NCBI GenBank assembly: GCA_019135865.1
Contig: JAGVVD010000045.1
Span: forward strand, 1 to 37,869
Source: Elusimicrobiota bacterium
GTDB taxonomy: Bacteria > Elusimicrobiota > Elusimicrobia > Elusimicrobiales > UBA9959
Length of the DNA: 37,869 nucleotides
Direction: 5' to 3'
Shown: piece by piece, positions 30,185 through 37,745 of the stretch
Layout of the letters: every line of letters begins with the position of its first letter
How positions within the stretch are numbered: the stretch's first letter is position 1
Made by a program: the position numbers and the translations under genes
The notes under the pieces: model-generated
What the model was told of the DNA's origin: nothing
Database searches by the model: none
What the model saw: the letters and a program-made list of their open reading frames with translations, nothing else

Positions 30185-30545
30185 GACATTCAAGGTGGCC
30201 GTGTACGGCACTCTGCTGGCCGGCGAAAGGAACGCCCGCTGGGCGGACGGCGCACTCTCCCGCGTCCCCTGCGTTATCAGGGGGACGCTCTACGACACAG
30301 GCTACGGCTTCCCCGCCTTCGTGCCCGGCGAGGACGGGCGGGAGGTCAAGGCGGAGATGCTGACCGTCACGGCGGAAGGACTGGCGCACATGGACGTTCT
30401 GGAGGGATATCCGCGCCTCTACCGCCGCGATGCAGTGGAGGCAACGCTTGAGGACGGCACGGCCGTCAAGGCGATGGTCTATGTGATGAACCGGCTGCCC
30501 GAACAGGCGGCGGTCATCGAATCGGGCGACTGGCGCAGCAGATAG
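30171..30545 (+). CDS. Gamma-glutamylcyclotransferase-fold protein 2
   Basis: This 124-aa protein is a second GGCT-like enzyme, of the shorter YtfP/AIG2 type: VAVYGTLLAGERN, with YGTL at 12-15, and HMDVLEGYPRLYRR with E78 as the expected catalytic acid. It overlaps GGCT 1 by 14 nt, with AAGGAG about 7 nt before the ATG, so both are made from one transcript. Two differing GGCT proteins next to one amidoligase suggest stepwise processing of a peptide-like product, although their substrates cannot be read from sequence. Confidence 0.88.
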   Translation: MTDNETFKVAVYGTLLAGERNARWADGALSRVPCVIRGTLYDTGYGFPAFVPGEDGREVKAEMLTVTAEGLAHMDVLEGYPRLYRRDAVEATLEDGTAVKAMVYVMNRLPEQAAVIESGDWRSR

Positions 30546-30632
30546 CACATCTTGCCGCCGCGTGCCGCGCCCTGCAGCTTCGGGCGGGCGCACCAAGGCG
30601 CGTGGCGGCGAGGGGAATCTCCCTGGTTCCCT

Positions 30633-30666
30633 GGGGCGGATCCGGCAACGGGTCCGCCCCTTTTTT
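30633..30666 (+). terminator. Rho-independent terminator after the GGCT genes
   Basis: GGGGCGGA at 30633-30640 pairs with TCCGCCCC at 30653-30660, followed by six T at 30661-30666. It is the clearest terminator in the early region and closes the amidoligase-GGCT segment. Confidence 0.9.
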
Positions 30667-30720
30667 AGTGCCCTGGATCTTTCTTCGATTAAAGTCGCCT
30701 TTTACCTGGAAATAACCCGG

Positions 30721-30778
30721 TTGCGACTGGATTAAGGTGGAACGGGGAGCTTATTAAACGGCGTACCACCAAGGTACG
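30721..30778 (+). promoter_or_regulatory. Conserved early promoter element P8 with leader hairpin
   Basis: TTGCGACTGGATTAA at 30721-30735, 16 nt, TATTAAA at 30752-30758. CGTACC (30762-30767) then pairs with GGTACG (30773-30778), the same leader hairpin as at P4. The upstream box position holds AATAA (30711). It serves the unit 30807-31873. Confidence 0.75.
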
Positions 30779-30806
30779 GAGGCAACCTAAAACCAGGGAG
30801 ACCAAA

Positions 30807-31040
30807 ATGGCGAAAAGATTCACGGCAAAGGAAAAGGCGATGCTCCAGGCGCGGTTCGCGGAGCACAGCCCGAAGGTCTGGGCATATGGCGACGTGGCAA
30901 CGGTCCACATCTTCGGCGGCCACTACTACATCAGGAAGCGCGATGACGGCTATGACTGGCGCTGGGCGGACGCGGACACCTTCAAGGAGATGGCCGCGCC
31001 GCTCAAGCTCAACCACATCTCAAGTCTCGCGGAACTTTAA
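30807..31040 (+). CDS. Small phage early protein, unknown function
   Basis: This 77-aa protein has CAGGGAGACCAAA before its ATG. The first half is helical and basic (FTAKEKAMLQARFAEHSPKV), the second beta-like with many aromatic residues (VATVHIFGGHYYIRKRDDGY, then DWRWADADTF). This aromatic, basic sheet could bind nucleic acid, but no named family fits. It is the first gene of the P8 operon, and a GGAGG site for the next gene follows its stop directly. Confidence 0.55.
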   Translation: MAKRFTAKEKAMLQARFAEHSPKVWAYGDVATVHIFGGHYYIRKRDDGYDWRWADADTFKEMAAPLKLNHISSLAEL

Positions 31041-31053
31041 GGAGGTCAGCACA

Positions 31054-31419
31054 ATGAAAGCGGTACTCATCAAGGCAACGGAAAGGAAGGTGGTCGCGGT
31101 GGACGTGAAGCCCGACCCGAACAGGAGTCTGGAGGGTCTCCGCGCCCTCATCGGGTGCGAGTGGGTCCAGCCGGTCGTCGTGGGCGACGGCGTCACCATC
31201 TGGGTGGACGAGGAAGGGAGGCTGAAGCTGCCCAGTGCGGGCTTCCGCCTCACGGGCATCCCGATCGACTTCGCTGGCAACGGCGTACTGCTCGGCGGCG
31301 ACGCAGAGCGGGCCAGGGCGTGCAAGGCAAGCCCGGAGGTCGTCGCCCTGGGCGTGAGGTGGCTTGCGCCCGAACAGGTGCCGCCGCCCGGACGCCCCGA
31401 ATTCATCTTCCTCCCATAG
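31054..31419 (+). CDS. DUF3846-like phage protein
   Basis: This 121-aa protein begins MKAVLIKATERKVVAVDVKP, then LRALIGCEWVQPVVVGDGVT, IWVDEEGRLKLPSAGF and LTGIPIDFAGNGVLLGGDAE. The order (ML/MKAxLID..., LxxLIGCxxxxxV..., xYVDEEGxLK, GxAVxxGxD) is that of DUF3846, a small phage and plasmid protein family of unknown function. TTAAGGAGG lies 8 nt before the ATG. A longer reading upstream overlaps the previous gene and is rejected. Confidence 0.75.
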   Translation: MKAVLIKATERKVVAVDVKPDPNRSLEGLRALIGCEWVQPVVVGDGVTIWVDEEGRLKLPSAGFRLTGIPIDFAGNGVLLGGDAERARACKASPEVVALGVRWLAPEQVPPPGRPEFIFLP

Positions 31420-31456
31420 GGATAATCAGACAACAACCACGACACGAAGGAGAACC

Positions 31457-31873
31457 ATGACAATGGACGAAAACAAGACAAAGCACGAAATGAGCCTGCA
31501 GGAGAAGGCAATATGCCTGGCAATCATCGGACGGAAGCCCGAGCTTCCTTATCCGCTGAAGGATGTGGAGTGCGCCGACGGCACGGTGCAGCGCATCTAC
31601 GAAATCCCCGATGCCGACAAGGCAAAGGTACTGGCCGACCTCTACCCGCTGTCGGGTGCGCCATCCATCGACGACACCCTCTACGACATACACGAGCGCA
31701 AGGAGTTCAAGGTACGCGACTTCCTCGTCATCCGATGGGGCGAGAGCAACCTCCTCGCCAGCCCATACTTCCCCCGCACAGGCGGAATGCTCGTGGACTG
31801 GTTGAAGCCTGAGCAGGTCAACTCAAGGGAGGATATCTACGACATAAAGGAGGTGAAGCGTTCAATCCTATAA
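31457..31873 (+). CDS. Phage protein, last gene of the P8 operon
   Basis: This 138-aa protein has GAAGGAG 5-6 nt before its ATG. Helical segments at the N-terminus (MSLQEKAICLAIIGRKPELP) are followed by beta-prone stretches (FKVRDFLVIRWGESNLLASP) and a motif-like GGMLVDWLKPEQVN. I recognise no family or catalytic residues. It marks the last GC-rich gene; base composition changes within about 100 bp after its stop, so it is probably the right edge of the phage early module. Confidence 0.55.
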   Translation: MTMDENKTKHEMSLQEKAICLAIIGRKPELPYPLKDVECADGTVQRIYEIPDADKAKVLADLYPLSGAPSIDDTLYDIHERKEFKVRDFLVIRWGESNLLASPYFPRTGGMLVDWLKPEQVNSREDIYDIKEVKRSIL

Positions 31874-31900
31874 TGGAAACCTATACGCTGGTTGAAAAAT

Positions 31901-31928
31901 GCGTCCTTGCGAAGATATGCAAGGACGC
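31901..31928 (-). terminator. Hairpin with leftward T-run before the methyltransferase gene
   Basis: GCGTCCTTGC at 31901-31910 pairs perfectly with GCAAGGACGC at 31919-31928. On the minus strand it is followed by ATTTTTC, so it suits termination of leftward transcripts such as antisense reading from the endonuclease gene through the methyltransferase gene. On the + strand no T-run follows. Confidence 0.6.
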
Positions 31929-31989
31929 CAGATTGAAAACCATGCCGAATAGATTAAATTAGTAAGAATAACTGGGAGTTTGTAACAGC

Positions 31990-33219
31990 ATGAGAAAAAC
32001 CAAAAATGTAATCTCCACCTTCTCTGGTGCAATGGGGCTTGACAACGGCATTGAAAAGGCCGGACTGTCTATCCGTCTGTGCGTCGAGTTCGAACATGCG
32101 ATGGCTGAGACCATTCGAGCAAACAAGCCCGGTCTTCCATTAATTGAGGACGACATCAGGAACTATTCAGGAGATGATCTTCGGAAAAATGCTGGTCTGT
32201 CAAAGGATGACGAAGTTTTCCTTATGTGCGGGGGACCGCCTTGCCAGGCGTTCAGTACAGCTGGCAAGCGCAAGGGGTTCGACGACGTTCGCGGCAATGT
32301 GTTTCTGAAATATATTGAACTTATCGGACAAGTACGCCCAAAATATTTCCTAATTGAAAATGTTCGTGGCTTACTTTCAGCCTCGTATAGAGCTCCGCAA
32401 GGCAACGAAGACAAGAAATTCGGCTATGCGGCTCCAACGCCCAAGGATGAAAAAGGAACGGCTTTGTTATATGCGCTTGCTAAAATAAAAGAACTGGGAT
32501 ACAGCGCCACATTCACATTGTATGATGCAGCTAACTACGGGGTTCCACAACGACGCGAGCGAGTCATTATTCTTGGAAGCAGAGACGGATATGAAATTCC
32601 ATTGATTCCGCCAACACATTCGGAAAATGGCGCAAACGGCTTGCTTCCATGGGTTACCTTTGAAGAGGCAGTCCAGGGATTGACTGAATGCCATGCGGCG
32701 AAAATCCCAGAAAAGAGGCTTAAGTATTTCAGAATGCTCAAGGCAGGACAATATTGGAAGGATCTTCCCCTGGATATCCAAAAGGAAGCCATGGGTAATT
32801 CCTTCGAACTTGGAGGAGGCAAGACTGGTTTTTATCGACGTCTCGCCTGGAATCAGCCTTCGCCCACATTGGTTACTTGTCCAACAATGCCTGCTACTGA
32901 ACTGGCGCATCCAACGGAGGACAGGGCATTATCCATTGAAGAATACGCCCGTATTCAAATGTTCCCTGATTCTTGGAAATTCGCAGGGAAAATGTCCGAC
33001 ATCTATAAACAAATCGGCAATGCCGTGCCAACAGGCATGGGATTTGCGGCCGCAAAGCATCTGCTCTGGTTTGACTCGTTAACGCCAAAGCAAAAATCAA
33101 ACCTGACAATTATTGATCCCAACGCGACATATTCAAGATACCTAAACACAAATCACGAGTATTTCAAAAGACTCGCTACAAAACGCCAACCACCTGAGCA
33201 GTTGGCGTTCAAATTCTAA
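31990..33219 (+). CDS. DNA (cytosine-5) methyltransferase
   Basis: This 409-aa type II modification enzyme methylates C5 of cytosine with S-adenosylmethionine. The motifs are FSGAMGLDNG (motif I) at 11-20, GGPPCQAFS with catalytic C85 (IV), ENVRG at 123-127 (VI), QRRERV at 187-192 (VIII) and QIGNAVP at 341-347 (X). The variable region between VIII and IX (about 200-300) sets the target. Gene composition is AT-richer than that of the phage genes to the left. It is convergent with the adjacent endonuclease gene, with 12 bp between the stops, so the two form a restriction-modification pair. The start is supported by GGGAG about 12 nt upstream and by motif I close to the N-terminus. Confidence 0.95.
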   Translation: MRKTKNVISTFSGAMGLDNGIEKAGLSIRLCVEFEHAMAETIRANKPGLPLIEDDIRNYSGDDLRKNAGLSKDDEVFLMCGGPPCQAFSTAGKRKGFDDVRGNVFLKYIELIGQVRPKYFLIENVRGLLSASYRAPQGNEDKKFGYAAPTPKDEKGTALLYALAKIKELGYSATFTLYDAANYGVPQRRERVIILGSRDGYEIPLIPPTHSENGANGLLPWVTFEEAVQGLTECHAAKIPEKRLKYFRMLKAGQYWKDLPLDIQKEAMGNSFELGGGKTGFYRRLAWNQPSPTLVTCPTMPATELAHPTEDRALSIEEYARIQMFPDSWKFAGKMSDIYKQIGNAVPTGMGFAAAKHLLWFDSLTPKQKSNLTIIDPNATYSRYLNTNHEYFKRLATKRQPPEQLAFKF

Positions 33220-33231
33220 GACAATGCGCCA

Positions 33232-34002
33232 TTATGGCTTTTGCTTCAGAATCTTCACCCATGGATTGGCGGGTTCAATGGCAAGCGCCTCTGGATTCTT
33301 TTCCAACACTTCTTTAATGAATTGCTGGAATGTTTTTTCATTGAGTTCCAACCCCGAATGAGCCCCAACGATAGCATTTAGCTCATCCCATTGACACTTT
33401 CCATTGGTAGCATTGATACGAAACCACTTTTCAATCGGCTTTCCTGAACGAATCTTACTGCTGGAACTGTTTTCGCTATTGCTTCTGTTTTTGACCTGGA
33501 GCAAAAATCCCTCTGCATTGCAAAAATCCACGCTCTTTATAGTTTCACCCCACGCCATAGCCCATCCAAATGGGGACAATTTGGTAAAAAGAAACTCCTC
33601 AAGCAGGAGTCCTAAAATGTTTTCGGCAGACATTCCAAGACGATGGGCGTAAACAATGCTCTGAATGTGGTTTTGGTCTAGAACATGGCAGTGCAATCCA
33701 GTGGAAAGAATGATGTTGACGGCATTGTCAGGAACTGTGCCAGGCATTTTAGATTTCCTGACAGATATTCTTTCATCATAGCCATGCTTGAACTTTAAAA
33801 CCCATTCTTCAACACATTGTTCAGGAGAGAGCTGATTCTTCTTTTTCCTTCCGTTGATATCTGGTGCAAGCTCAGGATTATCACAGCATACTTTACAAAC
33901 GCAATCAATATGAAGTCCAGATGGTATTTTCCATTTTTCAGCCAGTTGAGCCACCATTTCCTTCACTTTGGGTGTACCTAATTCTTTAATGGCATTCTGC
34001 AT
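33232..34002 (-). CDS. SinI-like type II restriction endonuclease
   Basis: This 256-aa protein is the likely partner of the methyltransferase. The PD-(D/E)xK pattern can be placed as E136 (LLLEEF), D159 (SVDFCN), then Q169-V-K171 in FLLQVKNRSNSENSSSS. The NRSNSENSSSSKIR block is what I recall from SinI-family endonucleases, which cut GGWCC; the site here is not proven. A cysteine cluster (CVCKVCC) near residue 35 may bind metal. ATG 34002 is preferred over ATG 34041: GAGGTGG lies 5 nt upstream of it and a TATAAT at 34052-34047 gives a 38-nt leader, whereas 34041 would fall right at the transcription start. Confidence 0.7.
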   Translation of the reverse strand: MQNAIKELGTPKVKEMVAQLAEKWKIPSGLHIDCVCKVCCDNPELAPDINGRKKKNQLSPEQCVEEWVLKFKHGYDERISVRKSKMPGTVPDNAVNIILSTGLHCHVLDQNHIQSIVYAHRLGMSAENILGLLLEEFLFTKLSPFGWAMAWGETIKSVDFCNAEGFLLQVKNRSNSENSSSSKIRSGKPIEKWFRINATNGKCQWDELNAIVGAHSGLELNEKTFQQFIKEVLEKNPEALAIEPANPWVKILKQKP

Positions 34003-34046
34003 AGTTTCCACCTCTTGGCTATTGTTATCGTATCTTTGCATAATAT

Positions 34047-34052
34047 ATTATA
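34047..34052 (-). promoter_or_regulatory. -10 box for the endonuclease gene
   Basis: TATAAT reads on the minus strand within a TTTTTATAATATATT stretch. It lies 45 nt before the preferred ATG at 34002. No clear -35 box is visible at the usual distance. Confidence 0.5.
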
Positions 34053-34205
34053 AAAACCGAGCAAAACAATATGAGATTGTCTTTTCACCATATACTAACG
34101 CATTGCCGCATTGGAGGCCGCTGACCGGCATGAGATTGTGCCGTGAGAAAGCTGAACATAGATACGTCTATCCAACATTGCTGCGGAAATAAGGCTGTTT
34201 GAACA

Positions 34206-34697
34206 ATGAACTGTACCCTATGCAACATGTGCATGATTGAGGATTTGGCGACAGGCCGCGTCCTTGTGCAGCATCGCCTTCCGAAGGCAACAAACCCGTG
34301 GTGCGGGCTGACTTTCCCCGGCGGGCATGTTGAGGCGGGGGAATCCATCACGGCCAGCACGGTGCGCGAAATCCGCGAAGAAACGGGGCTGACGGTTTCG
34401 AACCTGCGGATGTGCGGTGTGGTGGAATGGGAGACTATCGGCGAGCGTAAGGACGGTTCGCCAGCCGAGGTGGCGGCCAACTCCAAGTACATCGTCTTTA
34501 TGTTCCGCACAAGCACCTTCACTGGCGAACTCAAATCATCGGGCGAAGGAAGAATGGAATGGATGACGCTGGACGAGATGCGCCAAGGCGGTCTCGCTCC
34601 GCACATGGAACAGTACCTCCGCGTCCTTCTGGAAGGTGGTGTGCCGCAGGCATACGGCATCAGTGGAAGCGGGAAGTTGGAGGCCATTATCGGATGA
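34206..34697 (+). CDS. Nudix hydrolase (MutT-like)
   Basis: This 163-aa protein carries a complete Nudix box, G40-x5-E46-x7-R54-E55-x2-E58-E59-x-G61 (GGHVEAGESITASTVREIRE and the next five residues), which binds the metal that cleaves nucleoside diphosphate-X bonds. The substrate could be an oxidised dNTP or another nucleotide derivative. The N-terminal cysteines (CTLCNMC) are unusual. The ribosome site is weak. The stop overlaps the DUF2293 gene start (ATGA), so these two genes form an operon that is separate in composition from the phage part. Confidence 0.92.
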   Translation: MNCTLCNMCMIEDLATGRVLVQHRLPKATNPWCGLTFPGGHVEAGESITASTVREIREETGLTVSNLRMCGVVEWETIGERKDGSPAEVAANSKYIVFMFRTSTFTGELKSSGEGRMEWMTLDEMRQGGLAPHMEQYLRVLLEGGVPQAYGISGSGKLEAIIG

Positions 34698-35398
34698 AAG
34701 ACGAGACAATCGTATATGCCTTGCAAGGCATCAGTAAATACTCGAAGGACGGTCGATTTGTCGATCTGCCCGAAGGATGGGAGTTTGTGCCATCGGGTGA
34801 TCCCGCGCTGACGCGGCGGCTCAAGGCGTCTGCGTCCGATTACTGGGTTGTAAAGCGCAAAGTTGGCCGAAAGGAGTTTGGAATCGGACTGTGCGTGCCC
34901 AAAGGGCTGGCTTCGGGGATTGCGGAACAACTCAAGGCCGAGCGTGAAACTCCAGAATATCAGCATAAGCTGGAGGCTGGACGTAAACGACGCGAAAAGG
35001 AACAGGAGGAATACCAGGAGGATTTCGAGAAAGCAGTCCTTGATTTCCTCGGTTTCCACAAGAGATACAGGGATTTGGCCGTGCGTCTCGCCAAGGTCGT
35101 CACGGAGTTCACCACTCCCGTTGGAAGCGGCACTGTGGCACGGACGCAGCGCATTCCCATCGAGGAGCGGGCAAGGGCCGCCGTCATCGCCTGGATGCGC
35201 CACAACACAACGGACTACGACCATCGGTACATTCCCCGGGTAGCCGGCAAACGCCGCGATGTGCGTCGCGACATCGCGCAGGAATCGCTCGCCTTGCTGA
35301 AGGACTACAGAAGAGGGGACGACATTCCTTCTGGTTGCCCTCTCCAGAAGGCATTGGAAAGATTGGACAAACAGGACGGAACAAACCATATCAGTTGA
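34694..35398 (+). CDS. DUF2293 domain protein
   Basis: This 234-aa protein matches the DUF2293 family over its length: LPEGWEFVPSGDPALTRRLK at the start, a basic coiled-coil section (KRREKEQEEYQEDFEKAVLD), TPVGSGTVARTQRIPIEERA and the signature AVIAWMRHNTTDYDHRYIPR near residue 170, then KRRDVRRDIAQESLALLKDY. The family is widespread in bacteria; the Arg-rich C-terminal domain suggests nucleic acid binding, but the function is unknown. It overlaps the Nudix gene and probably shares its transcript. The nitroreductase gene starts 30 nt downstream. Confidence 0.85.
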   Translation: MKDETIVYALQGISKYSKDGRFVDLPEGWEFVPSGDPALTRRLKASASDYWVVKRKVGRKEFGIGLCVPKGLASGIAEQLKAERETPEYQHKLEAGRKRREKEQEEYQEDFEKAVLDFLGFHKRYRDLAVRLAKVVTEFTTPVGSGTVARTQRIPIEERARAAVIAWMRHNTTDYDHRYIPRVAGKRRDVRRDIAQESLALLKDYRRGDDIPSGCPLQKALERLDKQDGTNHIS

Positions 35399-35427
35399 AG
35401 CGACATACAATCAGGAGAACACTGTCA

Positions 35428-35958
35428 ATGAAGAATGAAATCATCAAGGCAATGGAAGAACGCAGGAGCATCCGCAAGTTCAAGGCGGAGATGCCCCCGA
35501 AGGAACAGATAGAGCAGATTGTCGAGGCGGGGCTCTACGCCGCCAACGCCAGGGGCAGGCAGGCGACCATCACGATTGCCATCACTGACAAGGCACTGCG
35601 CGCCAGGTTGTCCAGGGCGAACTGCAAAATCGGAGGCTGGGACGAGGGCTTCGACCCATTCTACGGTGCTCCCGTCATTCTGGTCGTGCTGGCCGACAAG
35701 AACTGGCCAATCCGCGTCTATGACGGAAGCCTGGTTATGGGGAATATAATGCTGGCAGCGCATTCGCTGGGGCTGGGAAGCATCTGGATTCACAGAGCCA
35801 AGGAGGAGTTTGAGATGCCGGAATACAAGCAGTTGCTGAAGGAACTCGGTGTCGAGGGCGAGTGGGAAGGCATAGGCCATTGCGCGGTCGGCTACATTGA
35901 CGGCGAACTGCCGAAGCCAGCGCCTCGCAGGGACGGACGGGTATTCTGGGTTGAATGA
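35428..35958 (+). CDS. Nitroreductase family FMN enzyme
   Basis: This 176-aa protein opens with MEERRSIRKFKAEMPPKEQI, the nitroreductase start with RRSIRKF for flavin phosphate contacts. It has AGLYAANARGRQ, PVILVVLAD, a central DGSLVMGNIMLAAHSLGLGS helix with the dimer interface, and GHCAVGYIDGELPKPAPRRD near the end. Such enzymes use NAD(P)H and FMN to reduce nitro groups, quinones or flavins. AGGAG lies about 11 nt before the ATG. It looks complete and chromosomal in style rather than phage-like. It is followed by 700 nt without a gene. Confidence 0.9.
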   Translation: MKNEIIKAMEERRSIRKFKAEMPPKEQIEQIVEAGLYAANARGRQATITIAITDKALRARLSRANCKIGGWDEGFDPFYGAPVILVVLADKNWPIRVYDGSLVMGNIMLAAHSLGLGSIWIHRAKEEFEMPEYKQLLKELGVEGEWEGIGHCAVGYIDGELPKPAPRRDGRVFWVE

Positions 35959-36660
35959 GGTATTGTTTTCCCCGGGTTGCCTTCTGGCGACTAGCCTTAC
36001 CAGGAATCTACATTCTTCACTGACGAATGTGACTGGTGAGGTTGTAAAACTCAAATAGAAGGAATATAGTACGTCTTGATTTTGCGGAGGTTTTGCTCTT
36101 GTAACATAGCGAGAAATGCTGAAATAAGCACAGATTTGTCTATGTGTTCGTTTTTGGTGTGTCTCGCGATTAAAAATGGACTGGAATTGGGTGCACAGCA
36201 ATTTTGAGTACAAAATTGCTATTTCCCGACTTTTCGTTTTTGCGGCAACCGCTCCACCAGTTCACCAAATCACACGCCCGATGGCAATTGCCGTCGGGCG
36301 TGTTTCGTTTCTGCCTAACTGCCTCAAACAAGGGCGTTTAGCCGTCTTGAAAAACGACGGCGCAAGCGGACGGAGAATCCAAGGCTGGCTAAAACCGCCC
36401 TCCAATCCGCCCGAAAATCTCCCCTTTTCTCCCCGGATTCTCCGTCGGGGTGAGGACGAGTCCTTTACTGATATACAAACTCGCGTCCTAAACCGTTTTC
36501 AAGGGGTGGCGAGACATCGCGGAGAATCCGCACAAGCCGATTTTGAGCAGAAAATCAACTATGGGTAAAGGACGGGAGTTATTTTCCCGTGCAAACTCCT
36601 CCCCCCGCTTTCTTGACTGCGGAAAATGGGGACGGCGGCGCCGCGGAGAATTGAGCCCTA
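35959..36660. other. Gene-free stretch with one terminator
   Basis: Nothing reads as a convincing gene here. An open frame at 36176-36568 has no ribosome site, crosses the terminator at 36272-36309 and is poor in protein-like composition. The motif GGAGAATCC occurs twice, with its inverse GGATTCTCC once, between 36370 and 36530; GGATTCTCC is next to CCCCGG, possibly forming a larger structure. I see no tRNA or attachment site. Confidence 0.6.
36272..36309 (+). terminator. Strong rho-independent terminator
   Basis: ACACGCCCGA at 36272-36281 pairs with TCGGGCGTGT at 36294-36303 around the palindromic loop GGCAATTGCC, giving a stem of about 15 bp with one mismatch. TTTCGTTT follows. It lies about 310 nt after the nitroreductase stop and would end its transcript. 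Confidence 0.85.
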
Positions 36661-37590
36661 TCAGCCCAATCCAATTCCGTTTGAAATAATCATCCGGCAA
36701 AACTCGTCTCCATTCAATAACACGACACCATTCTCCTGAGCCATTTTCTTTGCCTCTTCCGAAAAGTCGGACGCAAAGGAAACAACCCAATTGGCGTATG
36801 TCCAATTGGCATCCTCGGTTGATGACCTATCCTTGGCGTATTCGACTATTTGCTGCACCCCCCAATCGTCCGTTGTTCCCCAATGCTTTTTTGCCTGAAC
36901 TGAAATGGTTAGACGCAGCGCAGGGAACACGGCGGAGATATCACAATCTCCAACTTTTGAGGAATAGTTCTTGGGCAGGATTTCAGCTTGTGCCCCAAGT
37001 TTTATAAAATAGTCCAGCAAGAGTTGTTCAAAATGGTCAGGCGAACCGTATGCATCGAGTAGTTCATGGCATTTTTTTGCGAGTTCCGTCGGCAAGGAAA
37101 ACGGGTTGCTGTTACGATATCTTTCCAAGGCGGTGTCAATGTCGTTTTGGAGGTCGCTGATATTGAGAGTAGTCTGGCGACACTTCATTCTGGAAAGAAG
37201 CCCGGTGGAAGCATATGCTTCACGAGGATAGCAGGATGCAAGGATTTCCACTCCCCATTCAAAGCCGATATCACGTTCCTTTTTACGTTCGGAAACAAGA
37301 AGATTTCCAACGAGCTTGCAAAGTGTGAAGCCGCCATCGCGCGGCACAACGACAATGTCACCGGCCTCCATTTCACATGCAAAATACCACAACGACCAAC
37401 GTTGTTTCCAGATATCTCCGCCATATATTTCTTTGTAGAACCTGTCAAAATCATAGCCATTCTTTTCCTGAATACATTTGACCATATCCTCGTCCACGGC
37501 ACAGTCTGAAAAGCCGATGGTCAAACGCTTCTCATTATCCAGAAAGTTGAAGCCACCCTCGTGTCTACAACGGTGAAGCCAATAAGACAT
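36661..37590 (-). CDS. Mrr-like restriction endonuclease
   Basis: This 309-aa protein has an N-terminal domain (1-120) in which LWYFACEMEAGDIVVVPRDG suggests a PUA/EVE-like recognition fold, and a C-terminal Mrr-type PD-(D/E)xK catalytic domain: E188 (HFEQLLLDYF), D217 in GDCDISA and Q232-A-K234 in VQAKKHW, then WVVSFASDFSEEAKKMAQEN. Mrr-type enzymes often cut methylated DNA, and here the target is unknown. GGAGG lies 6-7 nt before the ATG. It is read leftwards and is not paired with a methyltransferase, consistent with a stand-alone, modification-dependent nuclease. Confidence 0.85.
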   Translation of the reverse strand: MSYWLHRCRHEGGFNFLDNEKRLTIGFSDCAVDEDMVKCIQEKNGYDFDRFYKEIYGGDIWKQRWSLWYFACEMEAGDIVVVPRDGGFTLCKLVGNLLVSERKKERDIGFEWGVEILASCYPREAYASTGLLSRMKCRQTTLNISDLQNDIDTALERYRNSNPFSLPTELAKKCHELLDAYGSPDHFEQLLLDYFIKLGAQAEILPKNYSSKVGDCDISAVFPALRLTISVQAKKHWGTTDDWGVQQIVEYAKDRSSTEDANWTYANWVVSFASDFSEEAKKMAQENGVVLLNGDEFCRMIISNGIGLG

Positions 37591-37700
37591 TTTAATCCTC
37601 CAGAGTTCTCGTTCAGGGTTATCCAGAAATTAAGATGATGAGAAAACCTCCCATCCAGACTATTAACATTATCTAATATACATCAAATCCCAGTCTTATG

Positions 37701-37745
37701 AATCCCGCCAGACGGCCTTTTTCCGCCCTGGCGGGATTTTTTTTG
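37701..37745 (+). terminator. Strong rho-independent terminator, rightward
   Basis: AATCCCGCCAG at 37701-37711 pairs perfectly with CTGGCGGGATT at 37728-37738, followed by a run of T to about 37744. No + strand gene lies within 1.7 kb upstream, as the nearest gene is the reverse-strand Mrr gene. It either ends a small RNA starting near the AT-rich 37650-37690 stretch or is an attenuator for the next gene. Confidence 0.85.

Noticed and set aside
24393-30778. CRISPR array suggested by the repeated 15-nt block
   Set aside because: Copies are hundreds to thousands of bases apart, each sits before a gene, and there are no regular spacers or cas genes.
36370-36530. GGAGAATCC repeats as an attachment or replication site
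   Set aside because: Only two direct copies and one inverse with irregular spacing; no integrase or replication gene is near.
36176-36568. Open frame of 130 codons in the gap before the Mrr gene
   Set aside because: No ribosome site, spans a strong terminator and has low protein-like character.
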